This document shows positions 13,385 to 25,318 of a stretch of 64,000 nucleotides of DNA, one piece after another. The notes below the pieces were generated by a model. That model did no database searches, was not told where the DNA came from, and was given only the letters and a program-made list of their open reading frames with translations. Each line of letters begins with the position of its first letter. Within the stretch, counting starts at the first letter, position 1. The position numbers and the translations under genes are program-made. Origin of the DNA: Balaenoptera acutorostrata (Eukaryota > Chordata > Mammalia > Artiodactyla > Balaenopteridae); contig NC_080077.1 of NCBI RefSeq assembly GCF_949987535.1, positions 39,450,561-39,514,560 on the forward strand, in the 5' to 3' direction.

Positions 13385-13575
13385 TATCAGTAAAGAGACT
13401 AACATACACTGTTGGCTTTGTGTCTGACACTAAGTGCTTCACACGTAGTGTTCAATTTCATTTTCACAGCAATCCTTTTTTTTTTATTAATGTGAAAACT
13501 GAAGCACTGGAAGTGAATTGCCCGGGTCACACAGCTACCTGAGGTAGATTTGGGATTCATGCCTGGCAATATGAC
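13385..13575 (+). repeat. MIR SINE relic
   Basis: MIR landmarks are clear: 'gtgtctgacactaagtgcttcaca', 'attttcacagcaatcc', 'gtgaaaactgaagca', 'ttgcccgggtcacacagctacctga', 'tttgggattcatgcctggca'. Confidence 0.85.
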
Positions 13576-14059
13576 CTGCCTCCTTTGCCAGCAGGCTTTC
13601 CATATTCCCTCAGACCAGAACTCACATACAATTGCCTAGGGAAAACAATGCTGAAGTTCCTTTGTATATTTTATATAAATAGGTTTGGTGACCTGCTTTT
13701 AAATGTAAAATCTTCCCATGCCACTAAATATTGAATACTACTCCAGCAATGAGTGAGATAGCTATCAATTTTCTATCCCTGTTCAGTATATTTACCTAGT
13801 TTAACCAGCTTAATTTAGGAAACTGTTTATACGATTCATGATTTAATGACTGGCTGGAAAAAAATAGAAACCTCTGTGGCTTTATCATTCATGCTAATTA
13901 CAATCTTAATGACTCTGTTAGTAATTTGTACCTATAAGATGTAGCACGTGGCTTACTATGTAGTTTTTATGCATGAAATATTTGAAAACTTTCATTCTGT
14001 CTGTATCAACAGTAGTTATAGCAGTGTGCGTACAAGTGTTTAAGGCTTTGGAGTTGGAA

Positions 14060-14350
14060 TGAATCAGTATTCAAAGACCAGTTTTTCCATTTACTAGGGA
14101 GTACATACTTAGACAAGTATTAAGCCTCAGTATTATTATCTGTAAAGTGGGTGTAATAGTAGTATTTAGTTCATAGGAGTGGTAAATGAGGATTATATAA
14201 TTTTTCATTCGTGCAACAAATTTTGTGCAGCTGATATTTATTGATCCCTAGTCTGTGCAGAGCACTGATCTAGACACTATCATACAGCAGAGAAAATGAA
14301 AATTCACCCCAGGACTCATGAAATTTGTATTCTACTGGGGTTAGAGAGCT
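14060..14350 (+). repeat. MIR relic followed by a second old interspersed repeat
   Basis: The first half (14060-14200) follows the MIR 5' part: 'tccatttactaggga', 'tcagtattattatctgtaaagtgggtgtaatagtag', 'gtaaatgaggatta'. The second half (14210-14350) contains 'tatttattgatcccta' and 'ttgtattctactgggg', a pattern shared with 16205-16365 and 36165-36305 whose family I cannot name securely. Confidence 0.65.
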
Positions 14351-15181
14351 AATAAAAATGAATATTTAATATTATATAAATAAATTATAGATAATGCATA
14401 TAATACACTTAGTGAGTGCCATGTATAAAATACAAAACATCATTAGTTGCAAAACCAAGAATTATTATTATTATATTTTATTACACATATAAGGCTTCTA
14501 TGTGCTGAAGAAGCAATTTGATAATGATAACAAAAAAGATTGGAAAAAGAAAAATCACTGGCATTCAGCTTCTAACTTGCAAAATATTTAAAGTGGAGAT
14601 ATTCTTAAAAGAATGCACATTCTTGGGATTTATATATTGCATAGGTTTCTTTCTTTTCAATTTATAAAGACAGAACAGAGACTCCTAAGCAAAGTTGATC
14701 CCCACTGCTGCCCTTCTCTAATTCAAGCACATGCATGTTGAAGTTTTGGTTGGCCTGCTTTACTTGAGAACACAGTGTTGATGACACTGAAAAATCATTA
14801 ATGAAGCTCCCCTCCCCAGACCCACCAGCAATTAATATTTCATAAGTGAAATCAACCGCCTGGAAAAGTCAGTGCTGCATATGAAATGGCAGGCTGTCTG
14901 CTTCAAACACTCAGCTTGGGGATTGCTTGATTCTATGTTTCTGCAGTGCTTGTGAGTCGAGCCCAGAAAGAAGGGCTCAAGTGAAAAATGTTTATGGAAA
15001 CCAGATATTTTATTATACAATAAAAATCGATGGTTAAAAATATTTAGCAGTATAGATGAGGTGAAAATACAAGTTCCCGTTCTCTTTTCCCGGCTTCCAG
15101 ATCTCAGTCTTCAGCATCAAATACTGCCCTTAATTTCCTGAAACTTCTCAATGAAGACTTTTGACTAAACTTTAAAAAAAA

Positions 15182-15258
15182 GTATATATATAGACATATA
15201 TATATTGTTGTTGTTATTTGACTATATATATATATAAATATGTCTATATATATATATG
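15182..15258. repeat. (TA)n-rich block with internal inverted repeat
   Basis: Two TATATA tracts flank a (TTG)n-containing spacer. The sequences TATATAGACATATATATA and TATGTCTATATATATA are mutually complementary in part. Confidence 0.8.
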
Positions 15259-15539
15259 TATTTGTCATTTTTATAGGACTAAGAACAGGCATCCATATGT
15301 GACTCAAAAATTAAAGACACACTTCAGTAGAAATGCTGTCTACAAAATGAGGGCACCAAGTTCTTAGGGACCAAGTAGGCTAATAAAAGAGATGTCCACC
15401 TTAGAAATCCTCACCTATCAATTCCTGCTTTGCATATTCAACGGTAAAGTTCCAGTTCTGTAAGAACAAAAGAAAATTACCTTGAGAGATCATGTATTTT
15501 AAGTTCATGAGCATAATTTTAAAATAAGTAAGCTTTTTC

Positions 15540-15710
15540 CACACATCACTCTTAATTCTTACATCAATTTTACAACATTATTTTCTCCATTTCAGCAATG
15601 ACAAAATTGAGACTTGAGGATTTAAGTAATGCCCAAGGTCACAAAACTAACTAAATGAGCTTGCTTAAAAAAGCCAGGTTATAGATCCAAGAGCCTCCTT
15701 TCCACGCTTC
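15540..15710 (+). repeat. MIR SINE relic
   Basis: Contains 'attttctccatttcagcaatgacaaaattgagacttgagg' and 'aagtaatgcccaaggtcacaaaactaacta', the MIR 3' core, diverged. Confidence 0.75.
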
Positions 15711-16204
15711 CCAGGAATTCATAAGTTGTGTGGTTATCATGTTAGTGTTGTTTACATAACACCAAAAGTCAGTAGTTCTCACATCGTGAGAGGGTCCACA
15801 GCCACATGCATGTTGAATGATCATAAGAGTGGTTATAAAATTTCATGAACAAGGTAGAAGTTGGTTCTGATTGTATTGTGCTCATAGCTGATAAAAGTAT
15901 TCCCCACAACTTTTATTTTTTACAGAAGATCTTTTGACAAACATTAAGTCTAAAATGATTCCACTTCAAGATTACATGGCAATGTGATTGACAGGGGAGA
16001 GAACCAGGTGTAGAGTGAGAAGCAAAACTCTTTCGAATAGACAGCTCTACATGATGAGCAAATGCCTGTGGACCCTGTCCTAGAGCATTGAATATTTATC
16101 TCTAACTCTAGAAGCATGAATCAGTTTCTTCTAGGACTACAGATACACAGGAGGGAGCATTTCATATTTCTCTATATTTTTTGCTCTATATTTCATTGTC
16201 TATA

Positions 16205-16365
16205 TTTGTTTTGTTCAGTCATTCATTCAACAGTATTTATTGATCATACACCACGTGTTAGATATTTGACCAAATGCTGATATTTGAGTAGCAAACAAGG
16301 CACAACTCTTGCCCTATGGAACTTAAAATCGAAAGGGGATACAGACAATAAACAAAATTAATTAA
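16205..16365 (+). repeat. Old interspersed repeat (unassigned family)
   Basis: Carries 'tcattcattcaacagtatttattgatc' then 'caaggcacaactcttgccctatggaactta' and 'ggggatacagacaataaac', a recurrent mammalian repeat pattern. I cannot assign the family with confidence. Confidence 0.55.
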
Positions 16366-17582
16366 AAATAGTATAACAAAATTTTATACCACATTAAGGC
16401 ACATAGAAAATATTAAAATAGTGTATGTCCTACCCGGTTAAGTGAATGTGTCAACTAAAAAGAGAGAAATATGTGCCAGGGAGTGTGGAAGTGCAACAAT
16501 ATAGTGCTGATATCACTTTTTACAGGATGTGCATTCAAGTGGTACAGGAAGTAAGGTGTGAATGGCTATGGAATTCTGTATTACATAAAATTCTGCAGTT
16601 AAGCAAATGAGCTTTATAAAAACTTGTAACTCTAGGAAATAGACTCCATTAGGCTAAGACCCAAATAAAGCTGGTTAGCACTACCCCTGACACAAAGTCT
16701 GTACTCAGTAATATCCCAACCAAAAGCTCAGTTTTTCTGCTGTTTGAAGGGAGGGAAAATTGTAATGTACCAGAACCCTTCTATTAATCAAAACAAGACT
16801 TTATGCCGAGAGAGGAGAACTATGAGGTCAAGGCAAAATTGTTTAAATAAGAGAAAGGACTGGGGAGCATGAAAATATCAGTTATTGCAGTTGTTGGGGT
16901 AGTGTCATGAGTATTACTTGGATAGCTCAAAAAACTATGTATTTATCCTGTACTGATATTAAGTTAGAATGCAGAGTTTCTAGACAAAAGCCATTGTCCT
17001 AGGAAATAAGAAAGCACAATACTTTATTTTAATGTGTTTATACTATTATACTGAAGTTAATCCAATTTAATTTATTTTATAAAATTAATAACAAATACTA
17101 CTAAAAACAATAATTATACCAGTTTGAAATGATTAAATTAACCACCAGGTGGAGCTCCATGAATTCAACGTATGTAGTCAGAAGTAGAAAATTGCTTAAA
17201 TTCGTCAAATTAGGAAAAATTACAACACATTTTTTTTCTGAACCGTTTTGGCTAATTTCCTTATTTGCAATGCTTAGAGAATTTATGAATGATAAGAAAT
17301 GGGCTCTTATTAAAGACAAAATGCCAAATTACTTGATTAGTATAAAACTTTTTAGCAAACTGGAATTTAAACCAATGTCCTTTGCTTAAGTTACTTTATA
17401 GTTTACTACAAATACATATTCCATTGTGTAGTGATAAAAGTATGTAACTATAATTGAAACTGAGAAGAAATGAGAAAAATCTATTAAACCTGCCTATTAT
17501 TCCATTTAGTACGGATTTTTTTAAATGCTTATTTTTTCCAATTTGTTTGTTTGTGTGTGTGTATGTGTTTGTCTCACCCCAG

Positions 17583-17621
17583 AACCTGAAATTAAAAAAC
17601 ATGAAAAGATGTCCAAAGCAG
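17583..17621 (+). CDS. TRDN: TRDN exon, 39 bp: EPEIKKHEKMSKA
   Basis: A long T/G-rich tract and TCACCCCAG acceptor end at 17582; donor GTAAGG starts at 17622. The exon gives AA, twelve codons and a final G. The peptide PEIKKHEKMSKA corresponds to human PETKKDEKMSKA. It is the last exon before the 20.7-kb intron. KEKE-type charge alternation is clear. Confidence 0.93.
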
Positions 17622-19429
17622 GTAAGGACACTTTGTAAGATTTACATATAAGTATATATTCTGTTTATAATGAACAAGGCCGGTGTTACAATCAGGCTGT
17701 GTAAGGCCTTGAAATGCTGAAAACATTGAAAAAATACTCGTGTACCGCAAATATTTTAATTGTAATAAGCCATACACAAAAGTATGCTAAAATTAATATA
17801 ACTTCTGTTTTCTGTTAGCAAATTTCGGATACGTTTGTCAAAGCATTGGAACTGTTAACATATGCTGCTCCTTATTTATCTACTGGGCAATTGAACATTG
17901 TTTACAAAGTGCTAAGGGGACAATTTCAGTTCAGAGAATTTAGCCAGATAGTGACAAATGTCTAAATCTTATTCTTATAATTGGTTGAACCTTATGGAAT
18001 CACCTGTACTCGAACATCTTTTACCTCAAAAACAGTAGTTTCATACAGTTCAACATAACAGATTCAACTATTTTCTTTCCCGCTAATTAAATATCCAAAT
18101 ACTCTTTGGAGGCGTAATGGGATACTTTTACAAGAGACTTCCTGCAAACAGGTTCTTCGAGAAAGGAAGACAAGAGATTAGCTGGTCACTTTTAAGACAG
18201 GTGTTAAAAGTTAGAAGAAGAAACATCATAGAATAAAGTGCAGGAAAAAAAAAAGACTAAAATTCCCGAGGAAAACTCCAATTAATTACAGTCTTTCTAG
18301 GGCTAACCCTATACCAAATATTTTATATCTATATGAAGATATTTACATGTCTGTATCTACATACGCAAAAGAAGGTTATATCTATATCTCTCCCTATAGT
18401 GAAAGTGATACTATGTACATGCAGACATTCATATCGTTGGTGTTAAAATATTTTCACGTACTAATTTTTACAAATTTTAACCTACATTTAAGTAATTCTT
18501 GCTTCACCCTTCTGTGTATAGGTTAAATATTAACCTAAATTATTGTCACTTCTACGAAAAGTATTGTCAACATATAAAAAGGGATTGTTTAAGTGTTTTT
18601 GTATTTTTAGTGAATGAAATAACTTTAAGTGACTTTATAAAATCTGAAAGTATGCATTCTCTGGAAGATAAATGGAAAAATCAACAATTTTAATCAGTAA
18701 GAAAAATGCATGATAAAGACAAAATGATACATTGAGTCTTAACATCAAAAGTTATAACTGAACTTTAGATATATCTGAAGAAAAGGAAAAGCTATGTATA
18801 TAAATTACTTTACTGCTGTTAGCACCCTTACTGGGGTCAGCGAAAAATCGCTGGCCAGATAAACGGTGCATGATGTCACCCCTTCCTGTAAGCATAGCAT
18901 TGTATTTTATGCTTTATTTTACTTTTGGTATATAATGGAAAATAGTAATATATGCACTATAAATTTCCTAGTATTGGTTGACATTAAATAATTATGCCTA
19001 TTTTTATGTTATATTTATTTTTCTCTTCCTAAAAGGAAAGAGAAATCAGCACTAAGGGCTATTTTATTATAAAATATAATCAATTAACAATTTATTGACA
19101 ACATATATTATGCTAATATCACTGCCATATGTCAAGAATTGTGCTTGGTGATACAAAGTTTAGAAATAAGTGATAAGATATTGTTTTCATCCCAAGAGAA
19201 GATGATCAAGGACATAGACATGAACTATTGAAAGATGGCTACCAGATAATTAGTTACATTTGTGAAGAGTGCTCTAGGAGTCTAGAGAGAGGGGACATTC
19301 CTGTAGTCTGTGTCAATCAGTGAAAACTTCAGGGAGATGATGGATCAAGCTGGGATTTTAGGAATATGCAAGAGCGTCTGAGGCAGGAAGGTGATTATAA
19401 AGCATGGCGGAAGTCGGCTTTATAGTAGA

Positions 19430-19570
19430 AAAACATGAATTTGACTCTCTTGGCCACTTGCTAGGGGTGTGACCTAAATTACTTAACGTTTCTGAGTTTT
19501 AATTTTTTTGTCTATTGAATACTCACTTGGTAGGGTTGTCATAAGAAATCCAGTTGATGTTTGCCATTTG
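19430..19570 (+). repeat. MIR SINE relic
   Basis: 'tggccacttgctaggggtgtgacct', 'attacttaacgtttctgagtttt' and 'tggtagggttgtcataag' follow MIR order. Confidence 0.75.
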
Positions 19571-21648
19571 GTTCAGATTCAATAAAAGGGAGCTCTATTT
19601 AGGAGTTAGCCCGGAGGCAGGGATGAGCATGGCATAAGCAGGAGACAGTGAGGGGAGGATCAAGGACCAAAGGAGATTCCAGGGGCTACATGAGGAACAG
19701 AAAATGGCAGGACTGCAGCAATGACGTCTGGCCTTATGAGTAAAAGATTACTTTTATAGTAATCTAAGTGTTATAAAGGTGGGAGAAATTGATAGGGAGA
19801 GGTACAGAGAGGCAGCATTAAGGAACTGAATTCTGTTTACTTTAAATATTATTTATAGCCATGACTAATATTCTGTGTGGAATTATAAGGAATTAAGTTT
19901 TTTAAATATCACAGGACCTAGCAACCCATTGAAAAATACTAATAGCATCTTGTTATATACCCTTTCAGTTATATGAATACATACAATCACAATCATACTC
20001 TCTGTACTGTGGTATCACTGCTTTTGTAATTGTCAAGCTGTTTCACAGGAAAAGGCTAGAAATGATGACATTAGCTATATATGACTCCAAGGTCTCAAGC
20101 ACGAAAAGATGAAGAAGGTGATGAAATGTAGAAGTTGCAAAGGAAATGCAGGTGGGGTGGACAGAGGTGTCCTAGAGACACTAGGAAATAGGGAATATTC
20201 ACTCTGAATCCTCACATAAGGTTTTGTACCTATGAGCTTAGAGGTTTAGAGTTAGAAGCCAAAGGAGAAAAGGATTTCTTCAATAAACAGGAATGTAGAG
20301 AGAAAAGAGAAGGGAATGAAAGGCAGCTTCTTGGAAAAGTAAAAGAACTGGTAAAAAGGAAAGTGTGTTACCTGAGAGATCAAGACACACAGTGCATCAG
20401 TATCCCAAAGCCCGGACACTTTCAAGAAAAAGTCAAAAAATCAGCAGTCTCAATGTCTCAGGAAAGTCAAGGGGCATGATGACTGAGAAACAGCCATTAT
20501 ATTTGACAAAAATCTGTTATTTTGTGACCAAGTGGAGAGCATTTTTAGTAAAGTGGTGGAAGTAGAAAGAAGCTTAGAGGAATTAATAAGGGAATTTATC
20601 AATAATAAGTGGACGCAGAACAGCAACTACTTTTTTCAGGAGTTTGCTGTTAAAAGGAGACAAAATACTATATTCCAGCAGGTGGAATCAATGAACTAGG
20701 TTTGTTGTTTCCATGTTTATGATAAGGTGGAGCATTCCAGGGAGAGGAGGAGCATGAAATCCAGAGGGAGATATTAATTTGGAGAGAACGGCCCCAGATA
20801 TGACAAGTGTTGGGATACACACTATAGGTGGAGGACGTTAGCTTAATTATGAGGAAGAAAAAAATCCCCCCCCGAGCTTTGAAAAAATAATGAAAGGATG
20901 GATTAAATTAAAGCTGAGTGTACATGAAGACACTTCTGGTGAGCAATCTTTTCTCCTAAAATCTCTTCTGCAAAGGTGACCACTAACATGTCTGTTGCCA
21001 AACCCAGGGGATAGTTTTCTTGCTTCATATTACTGACCTCTAGATAATATCTGACCATGTTCGTCATCTCTTACTCCTCAAAAAAAAAAATCTTTCTCTT
21101 TGACAGAAACAAACATTTAACTCACAGAGTTAAAAATAAAACAACAACAAAAGATGACTACAATTTTAAAAACTGAAGCAACATTGTAGCAATTATTTAT
21201 TTTTGACATGGCATATTATTGGCCTCTAAATTCTTTGTTTTTTACCCCCTAATGAAAACGATGGCAAACAGGGCATGCATTTCATTAGGTAATTGGAGAA
21301 TAGCTAAGTGTTCTTTTCGGGAAGCAATGGACATTAATTAAAAGTAGTAATGTAATTAAAACCAAAAAAGACTTGCATAAGCAATAATTTACTTTTCTTA
21401 TTTATCAAGAAAATTTATATTCATAAACAAAATCTTCAGAGTTCTGTAACTGCATTTCTAACTACCTCATCAAAATCTTCACATCGTTAATCTGCCTGGA
21501 CATCACTTTGTTTTAAAATTGAACTCAATATCCCTTAACATTCTCTTTTCCTTTTGTTTCTTATCTCAAAAAATGGAACTCATGACTCAGAATTCAGTTA
21601 CACTGACTTAAACATCTGAGTCATTTACAGCTTTCCCTTTTCTTTCAG

Positions 21649-21662
21649 AACCCAACATCCAA
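21649..21662 (+). pseudogene. Candidate decayed TRDN micro-exon (14 nt)
   Basis: A strong tract (TTTCCCTTTTCTTTCAG, ending at 21648) is followed by AACCCAACATCCAA and a consensus GTAAGT donor at 21663. It resembles the KPKPT exons at 44976 and 49148, but its 14 nt is not a multiple of three, so inclusion would shift the frame. This is inferred to be a relic, not a working exon. Confidence 0.4.
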
Positions 21663-22439
21663 GTAAGTACTAAGTTACATGTTTCCCAAATTTGGTCTCT
21701 CCTTTTTTTCTCTCCCGATAAGACCCTAGTTCTAGTTCTCATCATCTCTTGCCTGAATAAATATACAAACCCATGACTTAATCATCTTGTTTCCATCTCC
21801 TCTTCAAAGATCTACCAGAAGCCTATGCTAGTTACATTTTCTAAATGGGTACGTGTAGGGGCACAGTGTTAGGTTCATTGCCACTGCATTATACTGCCCC
21901 CAGCGTATTTCTTCATGTGGCTTCCATTTATCTAATCCACCACCACAAAGACATTTTAAAAAGATCACCAATTCTGTGGATTTTCGTCTATTCAGTGACT
22001 TTTCAATATTTTCCTTTCATGTCAGGTCCATATCAAAAACATCTTACCTGTTTAACTTCCCTCCATTCTTGTCAACTAACTTTCCCACCCACCCCCTTGT
22101 CTCTGTCTTTAAACACACAACATGAGTTATCCAGCCTTGGTCTGTTTGCATATGTTTTCCTCTAGCATATCATGTGATAGCAATGTTTGTTGAATGGGTT
22201 TCTTCTAACTTTGCGTCTCAGCTCCTGTATTATCTCTGCTGTGAGCTGTGCAGCCTTTTCCTTCTCAGAGGAGACAGAAAATCACTCAAAAGCCACCATA
22301 GCCACAGCAGATCAACAAAATTATCCTCATAGAACGGGAGGTGTTGGTTAATGATTATTTTAAAAAACCTATTTTTGACATGTCTTGGATTTGCAGTATA
22401 ACACATGCAGAGATAGTTTTTTAAATGTAAAAGACCAAC

Positions 22440-22650
22440 AGAGGCAGGATGGTTTAGAAAGAGGAACTCTAGGACAATAGGTATGGAGTGATTTACAACA
22501 AATCACTTAAGTTCTGAGTCCTTCATTCTTTACCTATGAAATAGAGTTCCCATCAACAATGTATTCCATGCTAATCTAACAGACTTATTGTGAAATCACG
22601 TGATATAATGTATGTGAAAGTGCCTTCAAGAGCTATGAAAGCAGAAAAAA
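22440..22650 (+). repeat. MIR SINE relic
   Basis: 'caaatcacttaagttctgagtcc', 'tacctatgaaatagagttcc', 'cagacttattgtgaaatcacgtgatataatgtatgtgaaagtgcc' follow MIR order. Confidence 0.7.
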
Positions 22651-22684
22651 ATAAAAGGCTATCATCCATATCCTTGCTATTCCA

Positions 22685-22840
22685 AGGGTGGTCCACAAAA
22701 CAACATCAGCATCACCTGGTTGCTTGTTAGATACGTAGACTCTTAGGTCCCATTAATAACTGCTGAATAAGAATTTGGATTTTTACCAAGACTCCAAAGT
22801 CATTAGTATGCACATTAAAATTTGAGAAAGAAAATTATAG
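22685..22840. mobile_element. MER5-like hAT DNA transposon relic
   Basis: Contains 'gtggtccacaaaacaacatcagcatcacctgg', 'ttgttagatacgtagactcttaggtccc' and the complementary end 'tgcacattaaaatttgagaa', typical of short non-autonomous hAT-Charlie elements. Confidence 0.7.
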
Positions 22841-23469
22841 AATTCATAGACATCTAAGATTGCCCTTATCTCCAGGGAAGAAAAATATATCAAGCTTCTC
22901 TCTATACATTTAGCTAATGCAAAGTGTACATGTGTTTTTGAATGGTTGCTTTCTAACTAGAAGCAAGGTCCTCACAATAACTAAGCACTGGTTGACATTG
23001 TCCATCCACTATCTCATTTGGGTGATTTCTGAACTTTGTTCATCCATGAAATGACTGAGGAATCAACCCTTCCTTTCTCACGACACAGCACAGGCAAACA
23101 GGCACTGCTTGTACCTGTGTGTTCATTTGAGCTTAAAAGGAATAAATACACGTATTTTGCTTGAAGTACCTGTATGTCAAGGGTAAACTGTCTTTTTATT
23201 TTACCAGCTGGCTAAGATATTGATACAACAGGTGAATGACTTAGTGAAAGAAAACAGGATGCCCTTACACCTATCAGTCATCAAAGTATCTCTGGCCTAT
23301 ATCTTGTAAAGAACTTAGTTCCAATTGGTTACTCTATTTAATTTACGTCTATCATAGTATAAAATAAATACAGTTCAATATCTATTTAAAATTTACCATA
23401 GTGATCCTGCAAGAGAAATACGTATTAACCTTATTAACTGGATCTTAATAGATAATAGAGAGAATTTAC

Positions 23470-23569
23470 ATTCTCTCTTTCTCTCCCTCCCTCCTCTCTC
23501 TCTCTCCCTACTTCTCTCTCACACACACACGCATACGTGTTCGTGTGTGCGCGCACACACACACACACA
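23470..23569. repeat. (CT)n tract followed by (CA)n/(TG)n tract
   Basis: A pyrimidine block (about 23470-23519) passes into alternating CA and TG dinucleotides. It includes an 18-bp perfect palindrome centred on CGCG (23543-23560). Confidence 0.9.
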
Positions 23570-24659
23570 ATACTTTATGTACATCTTTAAGTTAACCAGA
23601 AAGCATTGGATATTTGAATATGCAGGGCTCCTATAAATTGTAGAGATAATTAAATCTCAGTTTCATTAACTAAACTAAGTTATAGTAGGATCAATGGCTA
23701 AGTTTAGTTTAATAAGTATTTATAGAATTTCTACCATGCATTAAATATTTTGCTAGGTTTTAAACTCTCAAGAAATATATTTTATCTAGGCAGAGATCAG
23801 TAAATAAAGAGCTAATACTAGCAAAAAAAGGAATAAGTAATTAAAATCAAACAAACAAGAAAAAGTTGTTCAGAGTGAATTCTGTAAACAGAGGAAAGTT
23901 TTATTTTTCCAGCCTATTGGTTCAGAGAAAAGTTCCCAAAGGAGAGAATATAAGAGTAGTCTCAAAGTATGGGTAAAGATTAGCCAGGTGAAGAAAGCCT
24001 GGGGAGGATATTGCAGACAAGAGAGAGTAGCACAAGCCTCAGCTAGAGGAGGGAAGCAGTGAGGAACATTGAGAGCCACCAGCATTTCACCTTCACTTCA
24101 GCAAAAGGTCTGCGTGGAGGACAGGAGTAGGTGAGGCTTGAGAGGAACAGCTGTGTCCCGAGTAAGGGTTGTGTCCTTCTTCCTAAGGGAAATTGGGAAC
24201 AACTACCAAAGTTTAAGCAAAATGAGATACAACTTAAATTAGAATTTCAAATTGCTCAGTCTGGCTAATTACAGAGACTGAAGATAAAGAGGATGTCAAT
24301 AGTTTCAGGATATCTGTTGGGGGCAGGAGACTATTGCACTGATACCTCTAGAGTTATTAGATTTTCATAGAGCACTGGTAGGAAGGAAAAGAAGAGAGCT
24401 ATTATAGAAGTATTTAGGAAGTAAAATTGCCATACTATGGAAAAGGGGGTGGAGTGGAGAAAAATTCAGGATAACTCCCAGGTTTCCGTCTTGGGATAGT
24501 GTGTGGACAGTAATGTCATTTTCTGTGATTGGAATTTTCAAGAGAAGTGCAGATTTAGCAAAAGGAAGCTATATGTGTTATGTAAAGTTTTGACATATTT
24601 ATTATACACATTTTTGTTGAGCAGTTATTATATTATAGGGGATATTGAAACGGAGCAGG

Positions 24660-25318
24660 ACCCTATGGTCCTGGCCCCCCCATGTCCTCAGCCTGCCTTT
24701 TGTCTGTGGAAAAACTTTAGCCAAAGAATAAGTTTAATTAGAGAAGTGAGAAAATGCAGAAACAAAGGAGAACAGTCAAAGGAGACCAAATAATAACAGT
24801 TTAATCATTAAGCAAAGTCAAGGACCTTTAGTTCCTCCTTAAGGGCTATAGATAATATTCTGAGCCATATCCTCTGAGCTGTCTTGTAGATACTGAAACC
24901 CCACCAGGTGGAAGAAGTTAACTACATGATGGCCAGGCTGTAGCCATGACATAAGCTGCCACAATTCCAAGAACTGGCCTCAAAGAAATGGGAACAAACC
25001 CTGGAACTAAAGACTAACTGTACTTAAAACAACCAAGATGACGCCAATCAGACCACCACATTACTGATTGCAAGATGGCTGTCAGAACTGACTGTGCTGT
25101 TCTGCTCCCTCCCTCCGCTAATACAACCCTGAAACTCCCCTTTAAAAGCCCCTGTCCCCTGAACAGCAATCGGGAGTTGGTTCTAGGACAGGAGAGTCCA
25201 CCCTCTCCCCCAGTTGCCAGCCTCCGAAATAAAGCAAGCTTTTCCTTTCCTACCAACAATTGCCTCTCGAGAATTGGCTCTCGAATGGCAAGCAGCCAGA
25301 CCTGGGTTCGGTAACAAT
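24660..25318 (+). mobile_element. Solo LTR of an endogenous retrovirus, probably class I (ERV1-like)
   Basis: The stretch is richer in G+C than its surroundings and has LTR-like order: a CCTTTAAAAGCCCC promoter-like box near 25137, an AATAAAG polyadenylation signal near 25226, then a short R/U5-like end near GGTTCGGTAACA at about 25314. No internal viral genes adjoin it. It seems to interrupt an older repeat. Exact ends and family are uncertain because I could not see a target-site duplication. Confidence 0.6.

Larger units (their letters stand above)
7057..17582 (+). other. TRDN intron (10.5 kb)
   Basis: Holds an old LINE-1 ORF2 fragment (about 9510-10320), AT-rich palindromic sequence (10785-10910), (GT)n at 13092-13122, MIR copies (13385-13575, 14060-14200, 15540-15710), related old repeats near 14210-14350 and 16205-16365, and a (TA)n block at 15182-15258. 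A recursive-splice-like site lies at 8934/8935. Nothing else identifiable was seen. Confidence 0.8.

Noticed and set aside
16526..16550. Exon-like stretch between TTTTTACAG and GTAAGG (25 nt)
   Set aside because: Length is not 3n and the peptide is not triadin-like; treated as chance.
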